From: Pyropia yezoensis
Lineage: Eukaryota > Rhodophyta > Bangiophyceae > Bangiales > Bangiaceae
Length of the DNA: 64,000 nucleotides
Assembly: GCA_009829735.1 (NCBI GenBank)
Contig: CM020618.1
Span: 35,440,894-35,504,893 of the forward strand
Direction: 5' to 3'
The number at the start of each line of letters is the position of its first letter. The stretch's first letter is position 1. The notes under the pieces were generated by a model, which had not been told where the DNA came from, did no database searches, and worked only from the letters and a program-made list of their open reading frames with translations. The translations under genes were made by a program, and so were the position numbers. Shown in pieces: positions 27,736 through 39,436 of the stretch.

Positions 27736-30700
27736 TTAGGCGGGTGTGGCAAAAGCCGTCGACGCCGACTTGGTGACACAGACAGACTGAGCGAGAGGCA
27801 CCCAGCCAGTAGCAACTGCGTGTCGTAACGACACCGCCCCCGTCGGCTTCGTCAGACCGTCCGCCAGCTGACAGGAGCCCGGCAGCCGCGTGACGGAAGC
27901 GAGCGTGCCGAGCTGATAATGCTCCCGCAGCTCGGCAACGGCCGCGCGGACCTCCTTTGAACCCGTTGCCGTCGTCGAGGACAGGGAGTCGTACAGTGCA
28001 CGCGAGTCGATGAACGCGAGGACAGGGACTTCCGCGCCCTCCTTGCCCTCAGAAAGCAGGCCAGCCACCGACGCAGCGACCAGAGCGGTGAGCAGCCCCT
28101 GAAGCAGGCTGAAGGCCTCAGCCGCGTACGAGCTGTGCGTAACTCGGCGCTGCCGGTGCGAGCCCCACGCAACCAAATCCGCGTCCGCTCCGTAAGCGCG
28201 CGTGGCGGCGGAGCCTCGCGGTCCCACCGGACCGGCAGCCACGCCGAGAAAGAGGGCATAGCCCGACTGCGCCGCTGTCGACTTGAGCGTCACGGCCGAG
28301 GAGTCCGTAAACAGATACAAGCACCGTCCCGGCGGCACGAAACGGAAACGAAGGCCGAGGTCGAGACCGGTGTGGGCCAGCGCCAGCAACTTGTTCGCGC
28401 GGACGAGGTAAGCGACCAGCGCGTGCTGAAAATGACGTGCGAGCACAGCCGCCCCACACGCCAAGTGGGGCAACGTTTGGCCAGCCGCCCAGAGCAGAGC
28501 GCCCGTTGCGCGCCGATAGAGTGTCAGCTCGTCCGCCGTCACAGCCGCGCCCATCGTTGCCAAGCGGTCGGCCGGGGTGGGGATGTCGTCCATGCAGTCG
28601 ACGTAGGCCTGCTGGTGGACCCACACGCTGGGCGGCCGCTCCACGGACGCGGCAGCGACAGAGACGGCGAGGCCAGTAAACACCAGCGCACCAGACGTAA
28701 TGGGGCCAACGGAGAAAGCCCTCTGAAGCTGGCAGTCAAACGTCGCAACGCCGGAGTCCGTGCCTCCGTAGAGGAAGCCATCGACGTGAACGGCGACCAC
28801 AAGTGCGACGGCGCCGTTGGAGACAAGCACGAACAGGCCCGGGTCGGCAGACGACCGCACCGCCCCAATAGAAAACAGGAGCTCGCAGACTCGCTTGTAC
28901 CACAGCAGCGGCGCGTCCACGAGCCCATAGGCGCACTTGGCAAGCCGGCACACCAGCCCGGGGGCGACGCCCGCCACCCGCGGCGGACGCACCCAGACTG
29001 GGGAGGGGCGGTCGATGGGCATGCCCTGCGAGAAAGCGGTCGAAACATCGACTTTTCGCGGCTCCCACCTCATGGTCACCAGCACGGACAGAAGAAGGCG
29101 CACGGTAGAGCGGGCCACCGTCGGCGAGAAGCTCTCGATGTGCGCCTTGTCTCGGCCCTCGTTACCTCGCGCACAAAGGCGCGCCTTCAGCCGCGGCAGC
29201 AGACCGGGGAGGGAGGGCGGCTTGACAGTGAGCACCCAGCGCATACTGAGCACCCGTTGGCCAGCAACCGGTACCTCCTCATAGGCGACATGGGTCATCC
29301 ACGCCAGCAGCTCCGCCTCCTCTTCGGCGTCAAACTCTGCGCCCGCCGACGAAGCAGGCCCCTCGTTCCGGGCCCGCATTTCTCGCCGAGTGATGAGGAC
29401 AGAGTGCACGACGAGGGCAGGGAGGCCCTCGTCGCGGTGGGCAGCCGCCACCCCCGTAGTCAGAACGGTCACAGTTGCCGCCTCAGGGTCAAGAGACGTA
29501 TTGGCGGCGAGCGCTGCCCCAGCAGACAGGACGTCGTCCGGCACTTCAGCGTCGCGTCCAGTAACTGCAGCCTCGCCGACGACCAGCGCGACAGCCGCCA
29601 CAGTCTCATGGCGGGTTTCGCGCACGCTGGGTCGCCCCTGGAGCGCCGGTGTCGTCGGGGAGGGACCCCATTGCGGCAGACCGGCCGCCAGTGTTAGAGC
29701 CGCCCCGAAGTCACCCGCTGGGCCGGCGGCGTGTCTTATTGCAGACAATGCCGCGCCCACCACGCCCGGATCAGTTGCCTGGGACGCCACCGGATCGGGG
29801 GAAGAAAACGGCTCCACATACGAAGCGTTGCGCGTCTTGTACGCCCCCCCATGTCGCAGCCGGACGACGCGGCACGCTTGGGAGACGACAGTTGCCGGTC
29901 CGTGCATCCCCCGCCTAGAGGACGCTTCCGACTGCTCCCAGTACCGGACGACGTCACCAGGGTGGAATACCCGACCAGGGTCACCGTGCACGCGCCGAAT
30001 CAGCGCCCGGCGAACTGACTGGCTGGCCTCAGCTCGCGCGAACACCGCACGTGACTCCGACAGCATGGCCACCGTGCGCGCGAGGTCCTCCTCTGTGGGG
30101 AGGTGACCCTCCTGCATAGCTGGCATGTCGTCAGACAACACCGACGGGATGCGCGGCTGCGAGCCAGTGGCCAGCTGAAATGGCGACGCACAATTGTGGA
30201 CGGCCAGAGAGTTCTTGGCAAAGCAAGTGTGATACAAAAGCTCCTGCAGCGCCGCGGCGAGGTACTCCGACGCAAGGGTGGTGACCATGTGTTTGATAAC
30301 TCCGTTGTGGCGCTCCCTCACGCCGTTGCTCCAGGCTGACTGGCCTGCGGTCACGTCCACCCGAATGTTGAAACGCTCGGCAAGAAGGCGCGTGAGGGCA
30401 TTGTGGAACTCCCGCCCAGGGTCCGACACGATGATGAGGCACGCCCCGTAAACGCAGATCCAGTGGAACAACAGCGCGCGGACGATGGTGGTTGCCTCCT
30501 TGTCCGCCACCACCACACACCGGGAGAGCCGTGTCCCCAGGTCGATGACGTGCATGAAGCGACCACGTCCGGTCAGATCGGCTAGGTCGATCGCAACGGA
30601 ATCGTTGAAAAGAGTTGGACGAGGGATGGTGACCACCGCGCGGGGTGGGCGAGGTCGGGCAGCCCGGCACGCCGCGCACGCCGCCGAAACGTGCCTGACA

Positions 30701-31499
30701 GTCGAAGCAACGGACTTGTCTGCACACCCCGCCGCCTTCAGCAGGTGTATCAGACGGTCCGCTCCGGGCTGCGCGTACGAACAGTGTAGCCGCGTGAGAA
30801 CCGCGCGCAGCCGGGGACCCGCCGCCAGGACGGCCCGTGAGTCGCGGCTACGAATGCCATTGATGGTCTCCAGCGCGGCTGCCGGCTCCTCATCAAGCTG
30901 CCCACCGGAGGGCGAGGAAGGAGCGGCGGGTAGCTCCGCCGGATCCTCTGGGGTGGACGCTACACTCCCGCTCGCACCCTGATTGGCCGGCGTAACAGCA
31001 GACTCCAGCGGGAGGCAGCTCTCGGGGGCACCGAACGTCACTCGCCGACCCCGGAAACGAGCAGCGGCCGGCAGAGTGGACTGGCGCGGTTGCGGCAGCG
31101 GACTGACGGTCAGGTGACCGGAGTCGTCGACGGTCAGCGGTATGAGGGCGCGCAAGTCCTTGAGCCACACCGCGTCGTCCTCCATATCCAGCACAGCGCG
31201 CGCAGCGCGAAGCGCCGGACGGCTCAGTAAGAGAGGGAGCCCGCCAGGGATAACACAAGTCCCGGTTTTTGGGACGATGCCGCCCAGTGCGATGGGAATA
31301 GTCCAGTGCTCGCGCGCCCGTGTTGTCCGTTCATCACCAAAGCGGAAGAGCACTGACGCGGTGCTAGTGACCACCGTGGCGCGGACATCGTCGGGCAAGG
31401 CCGATAGATACTGCCGCAGCCAGTCCGCGCCGGCCAACGTTTCCGTGGCGCCTGGATCAATGATGGCGTCCCTGACAACCGAGGAGGAAGCCGTCCGCA
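27736..31499 (-). CDS. Copia pol polyprotein region (fossil element)
   Basis: About 1250 residues in the copia domain order: an aspartic protease-like start (IIDPGATETLAG), a pre-integrase region, an integrase core (SVAIDLADLTGRG; SDPGREFHNALT; NGVRERHNGVIKH), reverse transcriptase (KVDVSTAFSQGMP; VHVDGFLYGG at the catalytic box) and RNase H (FTDSSAVTLKS; SSYAAEAFSLLQG; LAFIDSRALYD). Integrase before RT identifies Ty1/copia. The first few residues of the open frame come from the adjoining gypsy LTR and are not part of copia. Confidence 0.9.
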
Positions 31500-31861
31500 T
31501 GTAGCACAATAGGTATCAGCTGCACGTCCACTCTCAGGGAACACTCACCACGGGGGATCGGCACCAACGTCACCGGGAGGCCAAGGTTGCTGTCCTTGGA
31601 GCGCAAGCCACGGGACCAAGATGGGAGCCCAAATGGGAGGGGTTTGTTGTTCTACCATGGCCGGCGGTGGATTCGCCGCCGGCCCCCTCGTTATAAACCC
31701 TCGGAGACACTACTAACTACCCTCCACCCCAAGATGCAAGTCCCTCTGGTCATACGTAACTTATAGATACCGTGACCAGTACGGACCCCCAAATGGAAAG
31801 TTAAGGGTTAGACGTAGCCCCCCTATATTAGGGTCACAATACGGTCAACCATATTGCTACA
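31500..31861 (-). repeat. Gypsy 3' LTR
   Basis: 362 bp with TGTAGCAATA...TTGTGCTACA ends on the minus strand. Pairs with 41840-42201. Confidence 0.92.
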
Positions 31862-31873
31862 TATCCCCCCCTT
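31862..31873 (-). other. Gypsy polypurine tract
   Basis: AAGGGGGGGATA on the minus strand immediately before the 3' LTR. Confidence 0.85.
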
Positions 31874-32332
31874 AGAGTCGGCCCGTCCTCGGGTCGAGTT
31901 GCATTCGGGTTTCCGAATGTAAGTGGGTCGCGCGACCGTTTACCAGTCGGGTGCGGCTTTGCGCCCTGTCGCGACAGACACCCCTTTTCGAGGTTGTCTG
32001 AGGGGGGTGCCCCCCTTTGTGTGGTACACACACGATCCGTTTTCCGGACCGTTGAATTCCCGATGCGGGTTTTTGTTCACGACCCCCCTTTCCGAGGGGT
32101 GGTGCAAGCGGATCCGCCACCAGGCGTCTGGTGGTAGGGGGGCCCCTCTCGTGTGGACGATTGAGTGGGGGGCGGGGGCTGTCCGCGTTGCTTGGGGGCG
32201 GTTGGGGGTGACCCCCCTTGATTACCCCCTGTAGGGCGCGGCCCCGATCCAGGTGTATGGGTGGAGCGTCCTCGTAGCTCGGCTGGCGCGGGTCGTCCCG
32301 CGCTGCCGTATCGCTCGTGCTGAGCTGTGTGG

Positions 32333-32339
32333 TTATAAG
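32333..32339 (+). promoter_or_regulatory. TATA-like box for the antisense ORF of the gypsy element
   Basis: TTATAAG in GC-rich sequence, about 108 bp before the ATG at 32447 and on the strand opposite to gag-pol. It suggests independent transcription of that ORF. Confidence 0.45.
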
Positions 32340-32446
32340 CGCGGGTGCCCGCGCTTCCCTGGCTCGTCCGCGCGAGCGTTCGTTGTACCGGGTCGAGCCG
32401 GCTGCGGCTTTTTGGCAAGGGGCGCCCCTGCTACCCCGGCTCCACC

Positions 32447-34810
32447 ATGTCGGACCCCCAGGTACCCGGGGGCGAGGACGACCTCCTGCTTGAGGAGGAG
32501 GAGGTGATGCAGGACGACGTTCCCGTCTCCGCCACCGCTGCCGAGTGCTTCCTGGCGAGCTCGTCGGACGAAGACGACCGGGTAACCGTCCGAGTGGCCC
32601 CGGAAGGCGCGCCGGGCGGGTTGTCGTCCGTGTGCAGCGGCACGACGGCTTCGTCGGGCGGCGGTCAACCGCGCGTGGCGGCTGCCCCTACTCCTACCCC
32701 TCCGGCGGCCCGGATGGCTCCTGTCGCCGGTGCCGGCGCGGCTCTACCTCAAGACGGCGTCGCCGGCGTGTCGGACGGTCGTGGCGGCACCCCGGCCGGG
32801 ACGGCGGGTCAAGACAGCGCGGGTGCCCGCCCGGTTGTTGCGTCCCCGGCGGCGGGTAACGGGTCTACCCCTGCTGTCCCCGTGGTGCCCACGTCGGGCC
32901 CGGGTGGCGGCGATGCTCTGCCCGCGGTGCCGCGGGCGACAGGTGGTCAAGACGTGTCCTCCCCGATGGCAGTGGACTCCGGGAGCTACTCCGGGCGGGC
33001 GCCCGCCCATCTTCTTCCTCCTCGGCCCCGTGCTCCTCCGGTGCCGGCCCATCTGCCGGTGGGGCTCCCCCCGGCGCCCCCGATTCTTCCTGGTCCTGCC
33101 CGGGTTGCCCCGTTGGGTGGCGGCGTCGCCTTGGCGGCAGGTCAACCCGCCATGTCGATGTCCGACTTGGTGGCTCGGGTTCGGGGCATGACTGTGCAGG
33201 AGTCGATGGACTCCGCTGGGCGGATGTGGGTGGACTTTCACCAGCCGCGTCTCCCTGGAGAGACCTCCCGGCGCGTCAAGGTGGACCCGAGTTGGGAGCG
33301 GGAGTTGGTGCGGCTGGTCAACCAGCCGAACGCGGTCCGGGTGGAACATCACTGGATCCTGAGCCAGCCGGACGACCGGCATGCGCAGCTCTGGCGCACC
33401 CGGGTGGGGCGGGGTGAGGTCTACCTCGACTCCTCCTTCGGGATATGCGACTTGATTGCCCCCGCGTTGCCGCGGGAGGTTGACTACCCGGCTAGTGCTC
33501 GGGGGGTTGCGGCGGCGGCGGAGCCGGTGGCGTTTGGGGAGACGGTGGGTGATACCGGCCGGTATCCCGGGTTTGAGTACTTCCCGGGGGTATCCCCGTA
33601 CCTGACGTGGACGGCTCCGTACCCGCCCATGGCGGGGTTGAAGTCGGCGTCGAGTTGGCGACGCAACCATGGCGTCATGGCGGATGCGTTTCGCACCGAT
33701 ATAACGTGTGCGTTGCAGACCGGTAACGGTCGTGCGCCGGTGTACACTGCTGTGCGCCCGCCTCTGTGGCAGCAGGGGTGGGAACCCGCCCCTGCTTTCC
33801 GGTTTGACACCGGCTCCTGTCTCCAATACTTCGGGAGTGTGTTGGCATCTCGGCCGGTCCAGCCGTTGCAGGGGACCTTCACCCTTGAGGTGGCCCTCGG
33901 GCAGGCTTCGTCCTTCTTGCTGTCCGTCCGCCGGCAGGGGCGCCTGTTTCATCTTCCGACGGGTGTCCGTCGGCATATCGGGCAGCTGGGCGTAGACATG
34001 ATAGCTGCCAAGACCGGGTTGGCCCGGCAGTTCGAGGCCCTGCTGGCCGTTCACGATGCCGTGAACTGGGCTGGGGTGTTGGCCCTTCCACCGTACCGGG
34101 ACCCGCAGGCTGGGGCTTCCCCCTTGCCTCGTCACTCGTTGCGTATCCGGCGTACTCAGCCGGGGGAGCCCAATTGCCATGGGTCGGCGTCCACCGAGGC
34201 GGTTGCCGACCTGGGTATTCCCATGGTTATCCATGACCCTCTTCAGGTCCTTGCCCCGTGGTTCGGTAACCCGATACCGGCGGCGGTTGGCCGTCGTCCC
34301 CGAGAGTGGGGCTCTGCGGGTGGGGAGCGTGAGGTGTCCCGTCGTCGGGCGGAGCCCCGCCGGGGTTACGGTGGAGCCCCTTCGGTAGGGTCCTACCGGG
34401 CCTCGTATCAGGCGCCACCGGCTCCGGTTGTAGCCGTGTCGGCTCCTGTGGCTCCTCTGGCTGCGCCAGTGTCACCTCCCGCCCCTGTCATGCGTGACGG
34501 GGGTCCCCGTCTATGGTATGAGGGGGTTCACGCCCTCATTGCCCGCGAGATGCGGGAGGGTCTCTCTGTCAGCTGGGGGGATATCCCCCCAGGTGCTGCG
34601 CTGGTCGGTTCCGCGCGTTGCTTTGGTGGCGTGTTGGACCGCCTCCAGACAGCTCTGGAGGACGTGGAGGCTGGCCGCAGCACCCTCGTCCAGCTATGCA
34701 CCGAGGTAACTCGGGCGATTGACCGTCGTGAGATTTCCGACCGGTGGAGCATGGAGGTGTACGCGTTCATGCGTGAGTGGCCTCCCTCGGGCAGTGGGTC
34801 TACCCACTGA
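32447..34810 (+). CDS. Antisense accessory ORF of the gypsy element, function unknown
   Basis: 787 residues from an ATG in good context (CCACCATGTC), lying between the integrase end and the 3' LTR but on the strand opposite to gag-pol. Residues 1-35 are acidic (EDDLLLEEEEVMQDD). Residues 60-240 are Pro/Ala/Gly-rich and disordered-looking. A folded-looking core of about 250-620 (WVDFHQPRLPGE; VYLDSSFGICDLIAP; SCLQYFGSVLA) is followed by a basic Pro-rich linker and a short helical C-terminus (VLDRLQTALEDVEAGRS). No recognised domain and no transmembrane segment, so it is not an envelope protein as far as I can see. Some plant gypsy lineages (Grande, Retand) are known to carry antisense ORFs in this position. 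It may be related to the minus-strand ORF at 60220-61404. Confidence 0.7.
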   Translation: MSDPQVPGGEDDLLLEEEEVMQDDVPVSATAAECFLASSSDEDDRVTVRVAPEGAPGGLSSVCSGTTASSGGGQPRVAAAPTPTPPAARMAPVAGAGAALPQDGVAGVSDGRGGTPAGTAGQDSAGARPVVASPAAGNGSTPAVPVVPTSGPGGGDALPAVPRATGGQDVSSPMAVDSGSYSGRAPAHLLPPRPRAPPVPAHLPVGLPPAPPILPGPARVAPLGGGVALAAGQPAMSMSDLVARVRGMTVQESMDSAGRMWVDFHQPRLPGETSRRVKVDPSWERELVRLVNQPNAVRVEHHWILSQPDDRHAQLWRTRVGRGEVYLDSSFGICDLIAPALPREVDYPASARGVAAAAEPVAFGETVGDTGRYPGFEYFPGVSPYLTWTAPYPPMAGLKSASSWRRNHGVMADAFRTDITCALQTGNGRAPVYTAVRPPLWQQGWEPAPAFRFDTGSCLQYFGSVLASRPVQPLQGTFTLEVALGQASSFLLSVRRQGRLFHLPTGVRRHIGQLGVDMIAAKTGLARQFEALLAVHDAVNWAGVLALPPYRDPQAGASPLPRHSLRIRRTQPGEPNCHGSASTEAVADLGIPMVIHDPLQVLAPWFGNPIPAAVGRRPREWGSAGGEREVSRRRAEPRRGYGGAPSVGSYRASYQAPPAPVVAVSAPVAPLAAPVSPPAPVMRDGGPRLWYEGVHALIAREMREGLSVSWGDIPPGAALVGSARCFGGVLDRLQTALEDVEAGRSTLVQLCTEVTRAIDRREISDRWSMEVYAFMREWPPSGSGSTH

Positions 34811-35261
34811 GGAGTGCTATTGTTTGTGAGGGAGAGGGACCCGGAGACCCTTATGGTGGCTGGGTAGTAGTGAGTATAAACTCATCCCCCTCTGGGGCGT
34901 TTGCATGATACCAATGCCTGCCTTTGGGGAATACCCCGTCTGCCTTAGCCGTGGCCTGCCTCGGTTTTTTCTCGCGCCCCCCAACCCATCCTGGTTGGTT
35001 AATACTCATGAAGGTCAACCTTCCTTGGTCCGTCACTTGCCCCATGGATGAAGGTTTACATTTGTGTAAGCCTCAGGCTACTTTGAAATTATCGGAGTTA
35101 GTCATCTCCTTCAAGTAAACTTGTAAAAGTCAGTAGCTTACTTAGTTCGCCTAAGTCCGCTCCAACTTAGTGAGCCTAAGTCTTGCCGACTCCATGTGAC
35201 ACCCTGCTTAGTAGGTATAAGCCTCACCCCCCAACAGCCGAAGTCGGTGTCGGTTGGGTTG
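34811..35261. other. Gypsy internal spacer between antisense ORF and integrase end
   Basis: Both coding parts end here convergently. The sequence is less GC-rich, with repeated AAGTC/CCTAAGT-type words around 35100-35220. No further gene. Confidence 0.5.
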
Positions 35262-38200
35262 TTACAGTAGGCGTCGTCGCCTCATGTAAGGCATGAGGAG
35301 TTGGCGGGGTATTTTCGCCGCCTGTTCCCAGGTGGGTGAGTCGTATCCGACCCACATCACCTCGACGTACCAGGGTCCTGGTAGGTCCGGGTCGGTGTGT
35401 CCGACCACGCTCTCTACTTGGTATGGAATCCTATCCGGTCCCACCGGGTCATCTGACCGGTGGGTTGTAAGAGCTTCATGTAGCAACCCAGCCGGTACCG
35501 GCTGAGGCTGTTCCGGCTTCGGAGCAGGTGTCACATCATTGAGGTTGATGCGCTGTATCTCCGTATCGGATTGCAGGATGACAGAGTGATCATCTCTGTG
35601 TAAGATCTGGTATGGTCCCGTGACCGGTTGCATAAGCTTGTTCGCTCGGAACTTCTGGTGTCTGATGTAGACCCAGTCACCTGTTACCAGGGTTGCGTTG
35701 CGTACCCGTAGCCGGGCGTCAAAGTTCTTCTTGTATCGAAGTTGTGTACGGTCAAGGGCACCCTTGAGCTTGGGTATCATCCACGATAGCTTGGCCAACC
35801 AAGCTAAGTGGATCCTTTCGGCCGGTCGGCCCTTCGGAATGTCATACCGAGTGCATCTGCCCGGTGGCAGCGTCAGGTTACCGACGCCCATCGGCATGAC
35901 CCATTCCAGTGGGGCAATGCTGGTACTCCGGTGGGGCCTGGCATTGTATGCCAGGGTCAAGACGGACAGAAGCCTGTCCCACGTCTTCGCGTGTTCCGCC
36001 ACATAGCATTGGAGCATCTTCACGATGGTGCGGTTAAACCGCTCCACCTGCCCGTTGGATTATGTGTGGTAGTCGGATGCACGACGGGGTTCGATACCGA
36101 ACATCCCCAGGACCTTCGTGCAGAATACTGACGTAAGGTTTGCTCCGTTATCGGAGAGGAGTTGCTTCATTACTCCGTAAGCACTGATCCAGTGGTCAAC
36201 CACTGCGGTCTTGATTGTGTAGGCCGTATCGTTCGGGATTGCTACTGCCCGTGACAGCTTAGTATAGCGGTCCGACATGACCAGGATGTACTGCTTCCCT
36301 TCTTCCGTTACCGGAAGCGGCCCGAGTATGTCGATAGCGACTTGCTCGTTGGGCCCATCGGGGGGGAACAGTTTCATAGCGGATGCCCGCCTATGAAGAC
36401 TCATACGATTCCGTGCACACGGGTGGCATCCCCGCACGTGGTCGATTACGTCGACGGCCATTGCTGGCCAGTAGAAGAACCTTCGCATTGCTGCGAACAT
36501 GCGCGAACCCCCCAGGTGTCCGGCTGTACGGTTCTCGTGTTCTCGTTCCAAGACGGCTTGCCGTAAGGACACGGGAACTACGACCTGATGCCGACCATCG
36601 GCGGGTGCCCGCCGGTATATGAGTCCGTCCTCATTCTCGGAGAAGATGCCGGCCGTGCCGGCCAGGAGGTTAGCACGATGGCGTTTACGGTCATCGTCAT
36701 TGGCCTGTGCCTCGCGGAAGTCCGCGAGGGTCAACGGGCACGCAAGGTGTGCCATGGTATGGTCAACCATACCTTTGGTGGCATTACCCACCATGCAAAC
36801 CGGTACAACCGGGATGTCCTCGTCCACCTGTCGGGTATCTCCGCTAGGTGTATCGAGTCGCGACAGCGCGTCCCCCAGATGATGGGTAGAGCCGGCCTTA
36901 TATATAGTCCGGTAGTCGTGCTCGGCCATCTTAAGCCTCCACCGGGCTAGCCGACCGTGGCTGTCGGAATCCTTGTCACCAAGGTTGAGAAGCCATCGTA
37001 GAGGTTCGTTGTCGGACCTCACGATGAACCTGGAACCTTCCAGGTATGGCCGGAGCAGTTGCACTGCCCATACGACTCCGAGGCACTCGCGCTCGGTGGC
37101 ACTATAGTTACGCTCAGCCGGGTAGAGTGTCCGGCTGAAGTACCTTACCGGATGTAGGTCCGGGATTGCATTATCAGTACCGATGATTGTCTCTCCCTGT
37201 AACAGGGTGCATCCCACTTGGGTATCGCAGGCATCGACGTCGATGACGAAGGTCCCGCGTCCATGCGGAAACGCAAGCACGGGCGGGGCTTGCAGAGCTT
37301 GCTTGAGCAGCTCGAATGCCTCTCCCTCGCTGGGCGAGGGAGGTTGGAGTACCTTTGGCAAGGCGCTGCTCGTCAGAACCGTTAACGGTTTTGCTATACG
37401 AGCGAAGTCCTTGACGAACCGTCGGTATACGTTGCACATCCCCAGGAAGCTTTTCAGCTGTGTCTGGGTGGTCGGGTATCGCGCATCCCGGAGTGCCCGG
37501 GTATTAGCTTCGAGCACTCCCAGTTTACCTGGTGCGATCTGGTGACCCAGATACTCGACGGTCTGCTGAAAGAATGCGCACTCCTTGAGGCGCAGGGCCA
37601 CCCTGGCATTCCGCAAGAGGGTGAGTACCTCGTCGACATGTTGCACATGGTCATCCATGTTACGCGAGAAGACGATGACATCGTCCAAGTACACCAGGCA
37701 GTTACGCCACTCCACTCTCGACAGTATAATGTCGATGGCCCGCTGGAATGTGGCGGGGGCGTTGGACAATCCAAAGGGCATCCTTAGTAACTCGTACACG
37801 CCACTGTGACAGACGAACGCTGTCTTGGGGATATCCTCCTTCGCAACGGGGATCTGCCAGTACCCGGCATTGCAGTCGATAGTGGTAAACACTGTGGCTT
37901 CCCCCAGGGAGTCGATACACTCGTCCATCCTTGGTAAGGGGTATGAGTCTCTCTTGGTGACCAAGTTGAGGCGTCGATAATCGATGCAGAACCGAGGGGT
38001 TTGATCCTTCTTCGGTACGATAACGACTGGGGCGCCCCACTCCGACATCGAAGGTCGGATCACCTTAGCTTCGCTCATCCTCTTCACTTCTCCATCAACT
38101 ATATCTCGTTGCATAGGTTCCGCGCGATGCGGTTGCGACCGCGCTGGTCGAGCACCTGGTACCAGGTCTATACGGTGTTGGGCTGCCCCAATGGTACCCA

Positions 38201-39431
38201 GCGCCCCGCCGGTCCACATGACGTCATGCTTTCTTAGCATCCGTCGTACCCCTTCAGCTACCGAAGGGGGAAGGTGGTCGAGGTCAGCCTCGGCGAGTGC
38301 CTTCAAGGCTTCTTGGTCCTTTGACGGAATGTCCGCCGGAGCTGTCGATGGGTTAGGCTTCCCGTCATCGGGTTGCTGCCGCTCGGTGGTCTCGGCGACC
38401 GCCAGTACCTCAAGTGGTTCCACTTGACCTTCCTTGTCAGGGGTAAGGACATCTCCTTCGTAGAGCTCGGCAATCCCGAGGATAGTTCCTGTCGGAAGGC
38501 TGACTGCCTTACGGCGGTAGTTCGCCATCACGAGCAGTGATGACCCCCCCGCTGGGAGGTCTACGATACCGTTGGCCATGGTCAACCCATGGCGCTCGTA
38601 GGTTCGTAGGTTGGACTGGACTCTGCAGATGCCTGCGAGGTCACAGTTAACCGGGAGGACGGTCTCCGATAACGGCTCAAAGCGAGTCCGCTTGGCCAGC
38701 CGGAGTGTCTTCGGTTCTACGCTGGCGTATACCTCAGCCAGGTTAACGTGGCTCCCTTGTAGCGTCAGGTCCCTGACGATAGCTGTCTGTCCTCTCTTCG
38801 TCCCGTCGGCCTCTTGGAGCTCGATGGTCCTCCGGCCCGGCCGGATTGCATCAACGTGAACGTTGATGAAGGTGCACCCCAGTATGCAGGGCACAGATAG
38901 AGTCTCACACACCAGGAAGTCAACTTCCGTAGTGAGCTCCCCGATGGTGACCCGCAGCGACATCGCTGCGGTCGTACGAATGAGACGACCATTCGCATCC
39001 TTGATCGTGGGTCCCCGAGCAACTCTGACTCGCGGGAGCCACTTGTCCGGGAAGGTATCCTTCCGTATCAGGTTAGGTCCAGCCCCTGTATCCAGTACAG
39101 GGTAATACGATCGGGTCGACTGGGGGTCAACCCCCAGTGTGGCTGATACCTTGAAGTTCGCCAAGGTGAACAGTACGTGGCCTACCCCGATATCCGGTGT
39201 TGCTCGGGCATTCTGAACAGGCCCCTTGTCTGGTTCCATGTGACGGGGCTCCCCGTCCTCTCCTACCAACCTTGGTGGTTGGTCATTAATCCCCTGACGC
39301 CGTGTCGTCGGGGCCGGAAGGTGTACCCGGGGGTTGATGCGACGTCGGCTTAACCGCGCTCTCCGTGGGGCCTTCCCCGCGGCAGTCCGGGGTGGCTTGC
39401 TAGGGTTACCCCAGCGACCCCGTGACGTCAT
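35262..39431 (-). CDS. Gypsy pol region: protease, RT, RNase H, integrase, chromodomain (fossil element)
   Basis: In order on the minus strand: protease (VLDTGAGPNLIRKD), reverse transcriptase (FCIDYRRLNLV; NAGYWQIPVA; LVYLDDVIVFS), RNase H (FVIDVDACDTQVGCTLLQG), integrase with the HHCC zinc domain (HENRTAGHLGG; HVRGCHPCARN) and core (VAIDILGPLPVTEEGKQY; LLSDNGANL; MERFNRTIVKM), and a terminal chromodomain (VESVVGHTD; YVEVMWVGYDSPTWEQAA). RT before integrase and the chromodomain identify a Ty3/gypsy chromovirus. One break overall in this region. Confidence 0.92.
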
Positions 39432-39436
39432 TCCTC

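Noticed and set aside
28135-29697. 520-residue plus-strand frame opposite copia pol
   Set aside because: Shadow; the opposite strand has all copia domains.
32447-34810. Considered the gypsy antisense ORF as an envelope gene
   Set aside because: Wrong strand, and no signal peptide or transmembrane segment visible.
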